Shown here: in pieces, positions 8,478-18,467 of the stretch | Layout: every line of letters begins with the position of its first letter | Numbering within the stretch: the stretch's first letter is position 1 | Assembly: GCA_905236675.1 (NCBI GenBank) | Contig: CAJOND010000062.1 | Span: 1-64,000 of the forward strand | Source of the DNA: Candidatus Rifleibacteriota bacterium | GTDB lineage: Bacteria; Muiribacteriota; Ozemobacteria; Ozemobacterales; Ozemobacteraceae | DNA length: 64,000 bases | Reading direction: 5' to 3' | Position numbers and translations under genes: made by a program | The notes under the pieces: generated by a model | Database searches by the model: none | What the model was told of the DNA's origin: nothing | What the model saw: the letters and a program-made list of their open reading frames with translations, nothing else

Positions 8478-9731
8478 TTAATCAATTTTTCTTTCTTCAA
8501 CAGGAACATCATTTATATATATCTGTAATCTACTATTCGGCACAATTGGCACTTTGACTTTAATACTATCTAATGGATTATGAGTGCCGGAATATAACTG
8601 CTCTCTTCCATCTGGTTTTATGTGAATAAATTTTACTTCTTTTGGCATAAATCCATCTGGCATTACAAAAGTTACTTCTTTTGTAGGTTTACTTACCGGA
8701 GCAGGTTTTGGAGCTACAGGCTCTGTAACAGTTTTCTTAACTTCCGGTTCAGCAGTAATTTCAACGACATTTTCTTTTGGTTTATTTTCTGCTTTTGGAG
8801 TTTCAGCTTCTACTTTCTTCTGTTCCGCTTTTGGTTCAGTGCTCGCAGTATTGGAAGAACCAGTTGAAGCAGTTGGTTTATTTTCTACTGGAGTATCTTT
8901 TGGAGCCACAACAGGTTTATAAATTTCAGAAAATTCAAATTTCTTCAAATCTTCTGAAGTAGCAGTTCCAGTATCACTACCTGAAGAAACCAACAGATTA
9001 ACAATTTCGCCTTTTCTTAAATAGGAATAAGGAGAAGGGTTAGTAGAAATTATCTGATATTTCTGTCTATTTGCATCAGGTTTAGAATAAATTCTACCCA
9101 CATTGAATCCCCAGGATTTTATCTTGGTTTTAGCAGTATCTAAATTGGTTCCGATAAGATTTGGTAAAGGAAGTGTTTCATTCTTTCTTCCTAAGCTTAT
9201 TAAAAGATCTACATTTTTATTTACACCGTATTCTTCAGAAGAAAGAGGTGATTGTCCAACAATTCTGTCTGGTGCTATATCATCAGAGAAAATATAGGCA
9301 GAGTTTCCTAGAATAAGTTGAGAATTCATAAGAGCTACGTTAACTTCTCTCATACTTTTCCCTATTAAATTTGGAACACTGACTTTCTGCAAACCTAAGG
9401 AAACAGTAACTTGTACCTGCTTGCCTGGTTTTACCAAAGTACCGGGCTCTGGATATTGAGCCAAGATATAACCCTTTGGTTGTCTATCATCAAATTTCTG
9501 TTCTTTGATAACGATTTCAATATCCATAGGCTTAATCTTCATTACTTCTGTAGTATGTTTACCTCTAAAATCAGGAACAATTACGGTTCCACCACTTCGG
9601 TTAAAGAACTCGTTCAGTTTCTGGTAGGCAAATATACCACCACCAACAAGAATAGCTGCTAAAATAACCAATAGTATGGTCATTTTCACCATTACGCCAA
9701 GACATGAATCACTACTTTTTTTCTTGCTCAT
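8478..9731 (-). CDS. Single-pass membrane protein with three PASTA domains
   Basis: PASTA domains bind peptidoglycan stem peptides or beta-lactams in receptor kinases and class B PBPs. Here residues about 15-37 form an N-terminal membrane anchor, followed by three PASTA units (about 46-113, 114-181 and 184-251; markers VIVPDFRG, VSVPNLIGKS, LPLPNLIGTN), a Lys/Thr/Pro/Glu-rich linker (about 255-355) and a small C-terminal beta-rich domain ending PVEERKID. There is no kinase or transpeptidase domain. Its ATG overlaps the rlmN stop (ATGA), so translation is coupled, and the pseudokinase follows. Probably the outer half of a split sensor; the partner role is inferred from adjacency. Confidence 0.85.
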   Translation of the reverse strand: MSKKKSSDSCLGVMVKMTILLVILAAILVGGGIFAYQKLNEFFNRSGGTVIVPDFRGKHTTEVMKIKPMDIEIVIKEQKFDDRQPKGYILAQYPEPGTLVKPGKQVQVTVSLGLQKVSVPNLIGKSMREVNVALMNSQLILGNSAYIFSDDIAPDRIVGQSPLSSEEYGVNKNVDLLISLGRKNETLPLPNLIGTNLDTAKTKIKSWGFNVGRIYSKPDANRQKYQIISTNPSPYSYLRKGEIVNLLVSSGSDTGTATSEDLKKFEFSEIYKPVVAPKDTPVENKPTASTGSSNTASTEPKAEQKKVEAETPKAENKPKENVVEITAEPEVKKTVTEPVAPKPAPVSKPTKEVTFVMPDGFMPKEVKFIHIKPDGREQLYSGTHNPLDSIKVKVPIVPNSRLQIYINDVPVEERKID

Positions 9732-10756
9732 ATAGCTTTCCCTGCTAGCTGACCACAGGCGGCCATTATTTCTTGTCCTCTAGATTTTCGAACAGTTACT
9801 GGAATTTCAGCTTTTTTCAAAACTTTTCTAAATTCCTTTTCGTTACTTTCAGGTGACTGTTCGAATGGAGAACCTTTAAATTTATTAAATCTAACTATAT
9901 TCACATGAACCAATAAATCTTCGCAAAAACTGACAAGATTCATTGCGTCATTATACTGGTCATTAACATTTTTAAGAAGTGTTACTTCAAGAGTTACTCT
10001 GCGGCTTGTTTTAGCACAGTATTCACTTATTGCATCTTTTAGCTTTTCCAAAGGGTATCTTTTGTTCATAGGAACAAGCGAATCGCGTGCATTGTTATCA
10101 GCAACATGAAGAGATACTGCAAGATTTACTTCCCCTGGTCGGTCTGAAAGCTCTTTAATACCAGGTATTACACCAGAGGTAGAAATTGTTATACGTCTAG
10201 TAGCCAAACCTAATCCATTACGGTCGGTTAAAATATCTATTGCTTCAAAAAGTGCTTTTCTATTCGAGAAAGGTTCGCCCATTCCCATAAATACTATATT
10301 TGTTGGTTTCTGACCTGATTTTTTTACCAAAATCATTACCTGAAGTATTATTTCTTCTGGTGACAGATTTCTTTTAAATCCTAATTTGCCTGTTCTGCAA
10401 AAAGCGCAATTAACAGCACATCCAACCTGAGTGGATAGACAAAAAGTCAAAGTGCCATCACCAGGTATAGCTACAGCTTCAATTAATTCACCATCTGCCA
10501 ATTTGATTAAAGCTTTTCCAGTTTTATCTTCCCTGTCTACTTCATATTTTTCAACAGGTGGCAATATTTTAGGATAAATTTCTTTCAGCTTTTGGCGGTC
10601 AGAAGCAGATAAATTCGTCATTTCATCAAAAGAAAAAACAAACTTTTTAAATATCCAATCACGAATCTGGTTAGCTCTAAAAGCGGGCATACCAAGCTCA
10701 GTTATTTTATTTTTCAATTCATCAAAGCCAGATAAAAATAAGCACTTTTCGGTCAT
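9728..10756 (-). CDS. rlmN: Dual-specificity RNA methyltransferase RlmN
   Basis: Radical-SAM enzyme that methylates C2 of adenosine 2503 in 23S rRNA and A37 in some tRNAs. The cluster motif CxxxCxxC is present (C113, C117, C120 in VGCAVNCAFCRTG), with the GEP-type FMGMGEPFSN segment and the C-terminal catalytic cysteine C334 (MAACGQLAG). 342 aa is typical. ATG 10756 follows AAGAAGAGG. First gene of the minus-strand block and divergent from the TolC-like gene; its stop overlaps the PASTA start by 4 bases. Confidence 0.95.
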   Translation of the reverse strand: MTEKCLFLSGFDELKNKITELGMPAFRANQIRDWIFKKFVFSFDEMTNLSASDRQKLKEIYPKILPPVEKYEVDREDKTGKALIKLADGELIEAVAIPGDGTLTFCLSTQVGCAVNCAFCRTGKLGFKRNLSPEEIILQVMILVKKSGQKPTNIVFMGMGEPFSNRKALFEAIDILTDRNGLGLATRRITISTSGVIPGIKELSDRPGEVNLAVSLHVADNNARDSLVPMNKRYPLEKLKDAISEYCAKTSRRVTLEVTLLKNVNDQYNDAMNLVSFCEDLLVHVNIVRFNKFKGSPFEQSPESNEKEFRKVLKKAEIPVTVRKSRGQEIMAACGQLAGKAI

Positions 10757-10916
10757 ATTATACCTCTTCTTTTTTTCTAATTATCGGCAGTTATTGAAAA
10801 AGGTATTAGGAATTAGTGCTCTAAGTTATGTCATCTGTACTTTTATATACATTCATTACTATTTTTCTTAAGACTTATTAATATTTTAGTGTTTCATCAA
10901 AAATATTTTATTATGA

Positions 10917-10935
10917 TATAATTAGGACTAGGAGA
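10917..10935 (+). promoter_or_regulatory. -10 box and ribosome site of the TolC-like gene
   Basis: TATAAT at 10917-10922 lies 20 bases before the ATG, with AGGAGA at 10930-10935 as ribosome site. The -35 region (around 10893-10899, TTCATC/TCATCA) is weak, so the promoter may need an activator. The resulting leader would be very short. Confidence 0.45.
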
Positions 10936-10941
10936 AAATTT

Positions 10942-12633
10942 ATGTCCCAACAGATTTACCATAGAGCCTATAGAATAAGTTTCTTTGCATTAATTCTTGC
11001 TATAAATTCAGTCATCTGTCATGCACAAGAGCCAGAAATAACCAGCAGTTCCAAATATTACGACAGAAGCGTAATAAATAGAATATTAGTTAAAGAACAA
11101 CTTGAAAAAAACAATAATAAAAATGAAAATACTTTGCTAAATCTCAACAACTCACCGGATGAACCCAGTACAAAAATATATAAATCTACATCATTCGGAG
11201 CCTGTGATATTTTCGACAAAGAAGAAGCTTCGTTCACAATTTCACTAAAAAATGCTGTTGAAATGTCTTTAAGCAACAACATTGCACTTAATATTGAAAA
11301 AATAGACCCTGAAATTTATGCAACTAATATAGAGCAGGCAAAATCAGAATTTGACACTAATATTTCAGCTTCACTTTCTGCCTCTGACAAAAGAAGCAGA
11401 TCAATAAATGCAAATGATATAATTGGCCGTAATTCTAATAATGGGACAACAGCTTCTATAGAAGCTGAAAAAAAATCAACATCTGGTATAAAAACAAATG
11501 TCAATGCTTCTATCAATAGAAACAGAACCTCAAGCCATTCCAGTCTTTATGCAGCAAGACTTGGTATTGATGTTACAGCCCCTTTAATGAGGGGAGCAGG
11601 CAAAGAAGTCAATCTTGTATCTTTAAGAAAAGCAGAATTAGACTTAGATTGGTCTAAATATGAACTTTACGGTTACATATTAGACTTTGTCTGTGAAACA
11701 GAAAAAAAATATTGGCAGTATTATCTAAGTGTAGAACAGCTCGAAATTGTTAAAGAATCACTTAGTTTAGCTTTGCAACAGCGTGATGAGACTCAGAAAC
11801 GTATTGGCGTAGGCAAAATAGCGGAATCAGAACTTGCAGCAGCAGATGCCGAAGTTGCACTTTGTCAAGAAGATTTGATTAATGCTGAAAGCACTGTTGT
11901 AAGTTCAGCAATTTCTTTGCTTCGCAATATAAATAATGACACAGAAAACTTCTGGAAAAAAAGACCTAATCTTATTAGTATGCCAAAGCTCAGAGAAATA
12001 GACCAATATGATTTCAATCTTGAAGACTGTATTGCCGATGCTCTTTTGATGAGACCAGAATTAAGACAGGCAGAGCTTTTACAGAGAAAGAATGAATTAG
12101 AAGTTGTTTCTACAAAAAATGGAATGCTGCCAAAACTTGATTTCTTTATAAGTCTTGGGAAAACTGGCTATTCAAAATCATTTGACGGTTCAGAGCCAAG
12201 TTTTAGGCACAAAGAACCCTTTGACTCTTCTATTGGTTTGACTTATGAGTTGAACCGCCACAGAAGAGGCGAAAAAGCAAAGTATGACAGAGCAAATCTT
12301 AATTTAAAACTTCAGAAAGAATCTATAAAGAATCTTGAACAGCTTATAAAAGAAGATGTTATCAAAGCTTATATAGAAATAAAAAGGACAAAAGAACAGC
12401 TTGCTGCAACAACCGCAACAGCTCAAAAGCAGGCAGAAAAGCTGAGAGTAGAAAATGTAAAATTCGATGTAGGTAAAACTACTGCTTTTCAAGTTGCTCA
12501 GGCACAAAGAGACTTAACAGCCGCTAAAATTGCCCAAGTTAAAGCAATCATAGCTTATACTGTTTCAAAATCCGAACTTCTTCGCTCAACAGGTTTGCTT
12601 TTAAAATTCCGAGGCATAGAAGTAAAAAATTAA
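10942..12633 (+). CDS. TolC-family outer-membrane channel protein
   Basis: Outer-membrane exit duct for efflux or type I secretion. A signal peptide (FFALILAINSVICHAQ) precedes about 80 residues of linker and then two outer-membrane-efflux repeats: about 100-330 (SLKNAVEMSLSNNIALNIE... LRKAELDLDWSKYELYG) and about 350-555, each with the long coiled helices typical of TolC (EQLAATTATAQKQAEKLRVE). 563 aa is a little longer than E. coli TolC. No inner-membrane pump or adaptor is adjacent, so the partner is unknown; it could serve export of the giant protein encoded next to it, but that is only suggested by proximity. Confidence 0.85.
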   Translation: MSQQIYHRAYRISFFALILAINSVICHAQEPEITSSSKYYDRSVINRILVKEQLEKNNNKNENTLLNLNNSPDEPSTKIYKSTSFGACDIFDKEEASFTISLKNAVEMSLSNNIALNIEKIDPEIYATNIEQAKSEFDTNISASLSASDKRSRSINANDIIGRNSNNGTTASIEAEKKSTSGIKTNVNASINRNRTSSHSSLYAARLGIDVTAPLMRGAGKEVNLVSLRKAELDLDWSKYELYGYILDFVCETEKKYWQYYLSVEQLEIVKESLSLALQQRDETQKRIGVGKIAESELAAADAEVALCQEDLINAESTVVSSAISLLRNINNDTENFWKKRPNLISMPKLREIDQYDFNLEDCIADALLMRPELRQAELLQRKNELEVVSTKNGMLPKLDFFISLGKTGYSKSFDGSEPSFRHKEPFDSSIGLTYELNRHRRGEKAKYDRANLNLKLQKESIKNLEQLIKEDVIKAYIEIKRTKEQLAATTATAQKQAEKLRVENVKFDVGKTTAFQVAQAQRDLTAAKIAQVKAIIAYTVSKSELLRSTGLLLKFRGIEVKN

Positions 12634-12648
12634 TTTTCGCAAACTCTC

Positions 12649-12740
12649 AGCGACTGCTGGCTGCGCCAGCAGCCCCCTCCGTCTTGCTACGCAATCCACC
12701 TCCCCCAATCTTCGATTTGGGGAGGATCTTCGCAACAAAA
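12649..12740. repeat. Palindromic repeat (type A variant) between convergent genes
   Basis: Holds two strong hairpins: CTGCTGGC/GCCAGCAG around 12654-12673 and CCTCCCCC/TTGGGGAGG around 12699-12725, with AGCCCCCTCCGTC and GCTACGCAATC words shared with the other type A copies. It separates the TolC-like stop (12633) from the convergent giant-protein stop (12741) and could work as a two-way transcription barrier. Confidence 0.6.
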
Positions 12741-15700
12741 CTACCATTCGTAACGCTTGTGTTTACCAGATACATCCAGACTGCTAGACGGTGAAACCAA
12801 AGTAGTCCCCTGATGATATGTAGTAGGTCTATCCTGACCTTCAAAAAGCGTTTTTTCTAGTTTAACTCCATCAAAAAATACTGTAGATGAAGCAGTATTT
12901 GAAGGACTCTTGCTTTGTGTCAAAAGTATTTTGAATGTGTCACTAGAAGTTGCCGGGTCATAATTAGGAATTTGGAATGCAAAATAAATTCTATAGAATT
13001 TTAAGTTATCAAATTCAGTAGAAGTGTCATTTGCCAATACAGGATCACCGCTAATACCAAATATAGGATTTCCATTAGCTTCTGCAAATCTTAAATAGGA
13101 TGTAGCTGTGCCTATATTTACATACTCTTCTTCCTCTTCAATAGAGAATAATGAGAAATCAGAGTCAGTAGCAATCTTGTCAAAATTTCCATTGTTGTCA
13201 ATTCTAACAGTAAGAGCTCCCACAGGTCTTTCTTCTTCATTGTATCTGATTAGACTCAGATTTCCATAATTAACATCTGTGCCAGAAGCTACAGGACAAA
13301 CCCATGCCGACAAGAAATACACACTCTTAGTGGCAACATCATCTATGACGTATCCTTCAAAAGTATCTGTAGCTACAGACTGATAAACCGATGAAGCAGG
13401 AATACCACCAGACTTAGTAACATTTATTGTTATAGTTGTATTATCATATGCTATTCCACCATGAGAAATACTCATAGTTGTAGGACCAAAAGTTCCAATC
13501 GGCTGATCTCTTGGAATCGAAATAGTTATAGTATAAGCTGCACTATCGCCAACAGCCAGTTCACCTGAAGGACCACCAGTAATAGCAAAACAACTATAAG
13601 GCAAAGATTCACCTGTTTCTGAATCATAAAGATCGGAAGAAGGTAAATTCCAATTAGAATTACTTAGTATTAATGGAATATTTCCATTATTAGTAACGGA
13701 GTAAGTATAAGTTAATGCATAGCCTTGACGTATAGTAAAAGTATTACTATCTTCTGTAATATCAAGATGAGGTTTTTCACTTATATAATACTGAATTAAA
13801 AGATCTACATAGTATTCACCTTCGTCATACAGACCATCTCTGTCGGAATCATCAAAGAAAGTCCAGGTAGCCACATGCCAGCCAGGAGGCGTTTGTTCAT
13901 TAACAGAGATTTCAAAACTATAAGTTCTTGAAGTAGTTATTTCAACATTTTGTGGACCTATCATTGAGATTGAAGTATCGCCACAATGTAGTTGCCCACA
14001 ATTGCATGCTTCCTTTTCATAAACACAAATATGTTTCAAACTAGCATTACTATTTCGAGTAGCTGTAACACTTAAAACAGATTCTGTTTCAGGATTATTA
14101 AATATTAGTGGATTTGGGGTAATAACCAGATTTTTTTCGCCAAATTCCAAATCTAATACTACCGAATCTGAACAAACGATAGACCCGCCACCGCCTGGAA
14201 CATAAAACTCTAAATTCCCTCTATAGTGACCTAGAGATAAAAGTTCTGAACCTAATGTAGCCGTTATTGTAGCAATAACATAGCTACCTGGCTCAATAGG
14301 ATATGCTGAAGAATCTATGGTAATAGAAAGATGATCTGCTGTTATAGCAGAAGTCATGTATAACAAATCATTTTTATTAAATAATATACTGTTCGTTATT
14401 GCCTCATTACCTGTATTATATAATCTTACTGCTGTTTCAGTAGTTGAATTATTTGTCATCGTAGGCAAATACAGAACATCTATATCTGTTGGATAAACAC
14501 TATCATCACGAATTCTAAGTTTAGCTGCAGATTCTACAGTTATTTTAACATCTGCAGCGGCAGAAGCTTCTGTCGCACCAATATCTTCATTGCCGTCAGT
14601 ATCACTCCAGGCTATTATTTTACCAGTATAAATTCCTGCTGGCATACAATCTGGAATATCAACAACCCAGTTCAGATTTTTCTGGAATCCAGGCTTCAAA
14701 GTTCCTACTTTAGGAGAAGGCAAGAAGACAGAAGCACTTGCAGGAATAACATTTCCACCCATTATAAAGCTTGTTGCAGTAGCATTAACGCTTGTAACAG
14801 TGAGAGCACCATCATTTTTAATTGTGAAAGCACCTTCAGAAGAGCGTTCTGATGGTTCACCGTGTATATCGTGGGGGTTAATAATAACCAATTTCATTTC
14901 TCCTATCTGGAGCCATACTTGAAACTCGTCAAAACATTCACCTTCGTCATAAGCGAGATTTTCTACTTCATTATCAGGATCTCCGCCATTATCATTATAG
15001 ATTTTACAAGGAACGGTTGTAACATAAACACCATCTGGAGTATCTTTAGGAACTCTGATATTAATTTTTGCACTGAATTCACTATTGAGCGGAGCAGTAA
15101 ACGGATCACCACCACCAACGAAACTGAATGTAGCCCTACTACTTTCTATGGTAACCGGTGTTGGAACGTCTTTCTGAACAAGATTCTGCATTTCAAATCT
15201 TAAGTGTTTCAAATCAACGTTACCAAGGTTATAACACAAGAATTCACATTCGGCATATGTTTCTTGAACATCACTGCTCATACCTGTTACAGAAACTGGT
15301 TTATCTATGACTTTAACTTTTTCTGTCGGCTTTACATATACTTCAAACACTACAATAGATGAAGCTTCGTCAGGATCAATAATGTTATTGTCGTTGTCAT
15401 CACTATAGAAACGGAGATGTGTAGTATAGGTTGCACATCTTGTTCCTGGAGCAATATAAACTTCTATATCAAATTCATCACTTTCTCCGCTTTCTAATGG
15501 TTGCTTTAAGGTGCCAGGATATATATCTACCGTATTAGAAGCCATTGGATAGTGATTTCCAAGTTTATCCACTCCATCAAAATCATCTGCTATCATTTTG
15601 ATTCTAGAGAGCGACATTCCATTAGTACTATTATTCTTTATTGTTAGATGAGCAAAATTAGATGGGTAAATTCCTGATCTTGCAGTAAGAGAAGTTTCAA

Positions 15701-18467
15701 CAGGTGAAGCTGTTATTTTGGCTGGCAATACAGTGAAATCCGGTTCACCAATTGTCAGACGTATCTGGAATGTATCAAAGGGTTCTGGATTGTGGGGAGA
15801 TATTGTTGTTCTACATTCTCCGTCTCCATTTCTATCTTCAAATATGGTGTATGTAGCTATATAGGTTCCTAAAGGAGCATCATCTGGTATAGTTATATTA
15901 AATACTGCTTTCTGGACGTCACCTATAGGTATTGCACCAATATTACGGTCAGATGGAGTTATAAAATGAATATAATCTGTAAGAGGGCTGTTTATGTTAT
16001 CGTTTGCAACAATTATTTTTGCATTGGTACAATCTACGTTTCCAGCATTAAAATAATTGACTTCATAATTATCGGTTGTTTTGCCTCTAGACCAGCTACC
16101 TGCAGAAACAACTTTATCGTTAATTTTGATGACTTTACCTCTGTTTACATACACAAAAACGTTGAATTCGGCTGTTATTTCTCCTGAATCAAATACTCCG
16201 TTGTTGTTTGCATCACTATACAGGAACATAGTGCTTGTATATGGACCTTCTTCCTGATTAAAGGGAATATTAAGCAATGCTTTTGTTGATTCTGAATTAA
16301 GTGTAAGAGGGTTACTGAAACTTGCAACATCAACATTGAAATAGGCGCTGCTAATGCTCTTTCTTAAACCGTCATCCCCAATAAGACCATTTAATGCAGC
16401 ACCATTCAGACGGATATTTTCAATATCATAGTTACCTGTTTTGATCAGGTTTATATTAAATTCTTGAGTAGCACCATCAAGAAGCCCTTCCTGTGGATAA
16501 TCTTCAGCATAAATATTAACAATGCCATAATCGATTGATTGTGGCTCAACCCTCATTGATTTTCGATATATGTCTATTTGGTTAGAAGTAAGCTGTTGTT
16601 TGGCAAAAACATCGTAAGGAGTTTCGTTGTCGTGATCCCAGATGTTTCTGTTACGTCCTCTGGCTACATTTGTATTATCACTGCTCTTGAAACTGAATCT
16701 GCCTCCTGTTGTATCATCAGTAGCTCTGTAAACATATTCAAAAGTCTTGCTTTCACCAGCTCTTAAAGTAAAGGTTGCCGGGTCTGGTCCTGATACAAGT
16801 TCAACATTACCCGTTGCGCCTGTATTCTTTATGAGAGAATAAGGTTCGATGAAATCTATGGCACCAGTATTTACAGCAGGTGTTGTGTTATTATCTGCTG
16901 TAGTACTGGTAAGAGTAATCGTTACCTTGAATGTATCGCCCACAAAGATTTTATCATCTTTTTCAATAGATTTATTTTCTGCTGTTATAACCGCTGTCAT
17001 GTGAGGAGTATTCTGCACTCTGAAATATTGCAAAGCAAGCATATTCCCTCTTGTCGTAGCAGTGGTACCTACATTGGTTCCGCAAGATTCCAAAGTAACG
17101 CTCCAGGTCCCTATGGTAGCATCAGGTGGCAGTGTGTATATATGATCAACATAACCATCGTCATTGGCGGCAAGTAGCCCAGAATAACCTTGATCTGTAT
17201 CAACATAGCCAGCTGGAACCTGATTTGCTTGGGCTATTTGAGTCCTGTAAAATCTGATTCTATAATATTGGGTATTAGGAGCAACTCCATAGGCTCTGAC
17301 ATTTATGGTTTGACCCTGAACAAAGTCGGCTTGCTCATAATCAAAGTCTGGGTCTGGAGAAAGAATAATACCGCAGTCAGCAATAGTCCAAGTTGTGTTG
17401 CCAGAAGAAACCATATTTCTTGGCCAGTTTTTATCATACCAGATTGCATTAATTATTAATGTGTCTAAGCCAGAAGCAGATTCAACATCAACGCTTACGT
17501 CAAAAGTAATTGTTTTGCTTTGCCCAGAAGTCAGTTCTAACTCTAAGCCATCAGGATACCCCATCAACTCTTGCTCATAGGTTCCTATGTTAAATGTTAT
17601 GCTGGCTGCTGTTATTACTGCTGTTGCCTGACCATCATTGCGTATTGTGGCTGTAACCCTTAAGTTTTTCTGATTTTTGAAAACAGTATTTGCTGTCTTG
17701 GTAATGTTTGTAATTCTAATATCAGGGGGATTCTGAATAGTACAAATATTAGACTGAATATTAGGTCTAGACAACGTCAGACCTGAGTTATTGTCGAAAC
17801 CTGTTGCAGATGTGGTTAATCTAACAGTTCCAACATGTGTGGCTTTTAGTTTAAAAGTAGTTGTAGCCTGACCATAGCCTGGAACTTCAGAAAGTCTTGG
17901 AGAGAATAATGCTTCTGTATCATCAGGCGTAAAATCAATAGCTCCACCGCCTGTACTGGTAATATTAACAGTATCGGTAGGAATAAGAGTTGCATTGGTA
18001 ATAACAGCACCACCAGTATTTATAAAAGTAAATGACCCAACAAATGGCTGATTTACGGTTACATATTCTGGCAATGTAAACAACGTATCCATCTCAGCAG
18101 GAGCTACAATTTCGAAAGTATTTTCACAGCATGTATATTTATCTAAAGGATCTGTAATCCTTATTTTGTATATTCCGCTCTGAGAACTACTATTAAAAGT
18201 AAGCCAACAGCCAAAATATCCTTGGCCCGCAGTAATAGTAGGATTTGATTTTTCTACTTCTGTTCCGTCTGGCGCTATCCAGTGAACAACATATTCAACA
18301 TTTGCTGCCAGATTTTCAACTTTTGCATAAACAGTTACTGTTTCTGCTCCAGAAGGCCTGTTAAAACTGTCTTTTTCTTCACTGTATACACCGTCAGCAT
18401 AAGTATTGACCCTTTCAGAATAAATAGTCCATTCTGTAAAAGGCAATGTTTCTGTATAGTCTAACAC
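12741..18467 (-). CDS. C-terminal half of a giant secreted CARDB-like repeat protein
   Basis: 1,908 residues with no signal peptide at the apparent GTG start (18467). Built of beta-sandwich repeats resembling CARDB/NEW3 domains, most ending in an acidic loop like an EF-hand or dockerin calcium loop: DANNNGVFDSGE (about residue 750), DRNGDGE (876), DDNDNNIIDPDE (1021), DNGGDPDNE (1157), DTDGNEDIGATE (1288), DDSDRDGLYDEGE (1537). The C-terminal 200 residues look like a jelly-roll carbohydrate-binding module (FDNLKFYRIYFAFQIPNYD). The first residues (FTEWTIYSERV) continue the domain that ends the upstream frame, with which it overlaps by 53 bases, so this is most likely the second half of one gene interrupted by a one-base frameshift. 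No catalytic domain recognised; probably a cell-surface or matrix adhesin. Confidence 0.8.
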   Translation of the reverse strand: MLDYTETLPFTEWTIYSERVNTYADGVYSEEKDSFNRPSGAETVTVYAKVENLAANVEYVVHWIAPDGTEVEKSNPTITAGQGYFGCWLTFNSSSQSGIYKIRITDPLDKYTCCENTFEIVAPAEMDTLFTLPEYVTVNQPFVGSFTFINTGGAVITNATLIPTDTVNITSTGGGAIDFTPDDTEALFSPRLSEVPGYGQATTTFKLKATHVGTVRLTTSATGFDNNSGLTLSRPNIQSNICTIQNPPDIRITNITKTANTVFKNQKNLRVTATIRNDGQATAVITAASITFNIGTYEQELMGYPDGLELELTSGQSKTITFDVSVDVESASGLDTLIINAIWYDKNWPRNMVSSGNTTWTIADCGIILSPDPDFDYEQADFVQGQTINVRAYGVAPNTQYYRIRFYRTQIAQANQVPAGYVDTDQGYSGLLAANDDGYVDHIYTLPPDATIGTWSVTLESCGTNVGTTATTRGNMLALQYFRVQNTPHMTAVITAENKSIEKDDKIFVGDTFKVTITLTSTTADNNTTPAVNTGAIDFIEPYSLIKNTGATGNVELVSGPDPATFTLRAGESKTFEYVYRATDDTTGGRFSFKSSDNTNVARGRNRNIWDHDNETPYDVFAKQQLTSNQIDIYRKSMRVEPQSIDYGIVNIYAEDYPQEGLLDGATQEFNINLIKTGNYDIENIRLNGAALNGLIGDDGLRKSISSAYFNVDVASFSNPLTLNSESTKALLNIPFNQEEGPYTSTMFLYSDANNNGVFDSGEITAEFNVFVYVNRGKVIKINDKVVSAGSWSRGKTTDNYEVNYFNAGNVDCTNAKIIVANDNINSPLTDYIHFITPSDRNIGAIPIGDVQKAVFNITIPDDAPLGTYIATYTIFEDRNGDGECRTTISPHNPEPFDTFQIRLTIGEPDFTVLPAKITASPVETSLTARSGIYPSNFAHLTIKNNSTNGMSLSRIKMIADDFDGVDKLGNHYPMASNTVDIYPGTLKQPLESGESDEFDIEVYIAPGTRCATYTTHLRFYSDDNDNNIIDPDEASSIVVFEVYVKPTEKVKVIDKPVSVTGMSSDVQETYAECEFLCYNLGNVDLKHLRFEMQNLVQKDVPTPVTIESSRATFSFVGGGDPFTAPLNSEFSAKINIRVPKDTPDGVYVTTVPCKIYNDNGGDPDNEVENLAYDEGECFDEFQVWLQIGEMKLVIINPHDIHGEPSERSSEGAFTIKNDGALTVTSVNATATSFIMGGNVIPASASVFLPSPKVGTLKPGFQKNLNWVVDIPDCMPAGIYTGKIIAWSDTDGNEDIGATEASAAADVKITVESAAKLRIRDDSVYPTDIDVLYLPTMTNNSTTETAVRLYNTGNEAITNSILFNKNDLLYMTSAITADHLSITIDSSAYPIEPGSYVIATITATLGSELLSLGHYRGNLEFYVPGGGGSIVCSDSVVLDLEFGEKNLVITPNPLIFNNPETESVLSVTATRNSNASLKHICVYEKEACNCGQLHCGDTSISMIGPQNVEITTSRTYSFEISVNEQTPPGWHVATWTFFDDSDRDGLYDEGEYYVDLLIQYYISEKPHLDITEDSNTFTIRQGYALTYTYSVTNNGNIPLILSNSNWNLPSSDLYDSETGESLPYSCFAITGGPSGELAVGDSAAYTITISIPRDQPIGTFGPTTMSISHGGIAYDNTTITINVTKSGGIPASSVYQSVATDTFEGYVIDDVATKSVYFLSAWVCPVASGTDVNYGNLSLIRYNEEERPVGALTVRIDNNGNFDKIATDSDFSLFSIEEEEEYVNIGTATSYLRFAEANGNPIFGISGDPVLANDTSTEFDNLKFYRIYFAFQIPNYDPATSSDTFKILLTQSKSPSNTASSTVFFDGVKLEKTLFEGQDRPTTYHQGTTLVSPSSSLDVSGKHKRYEW

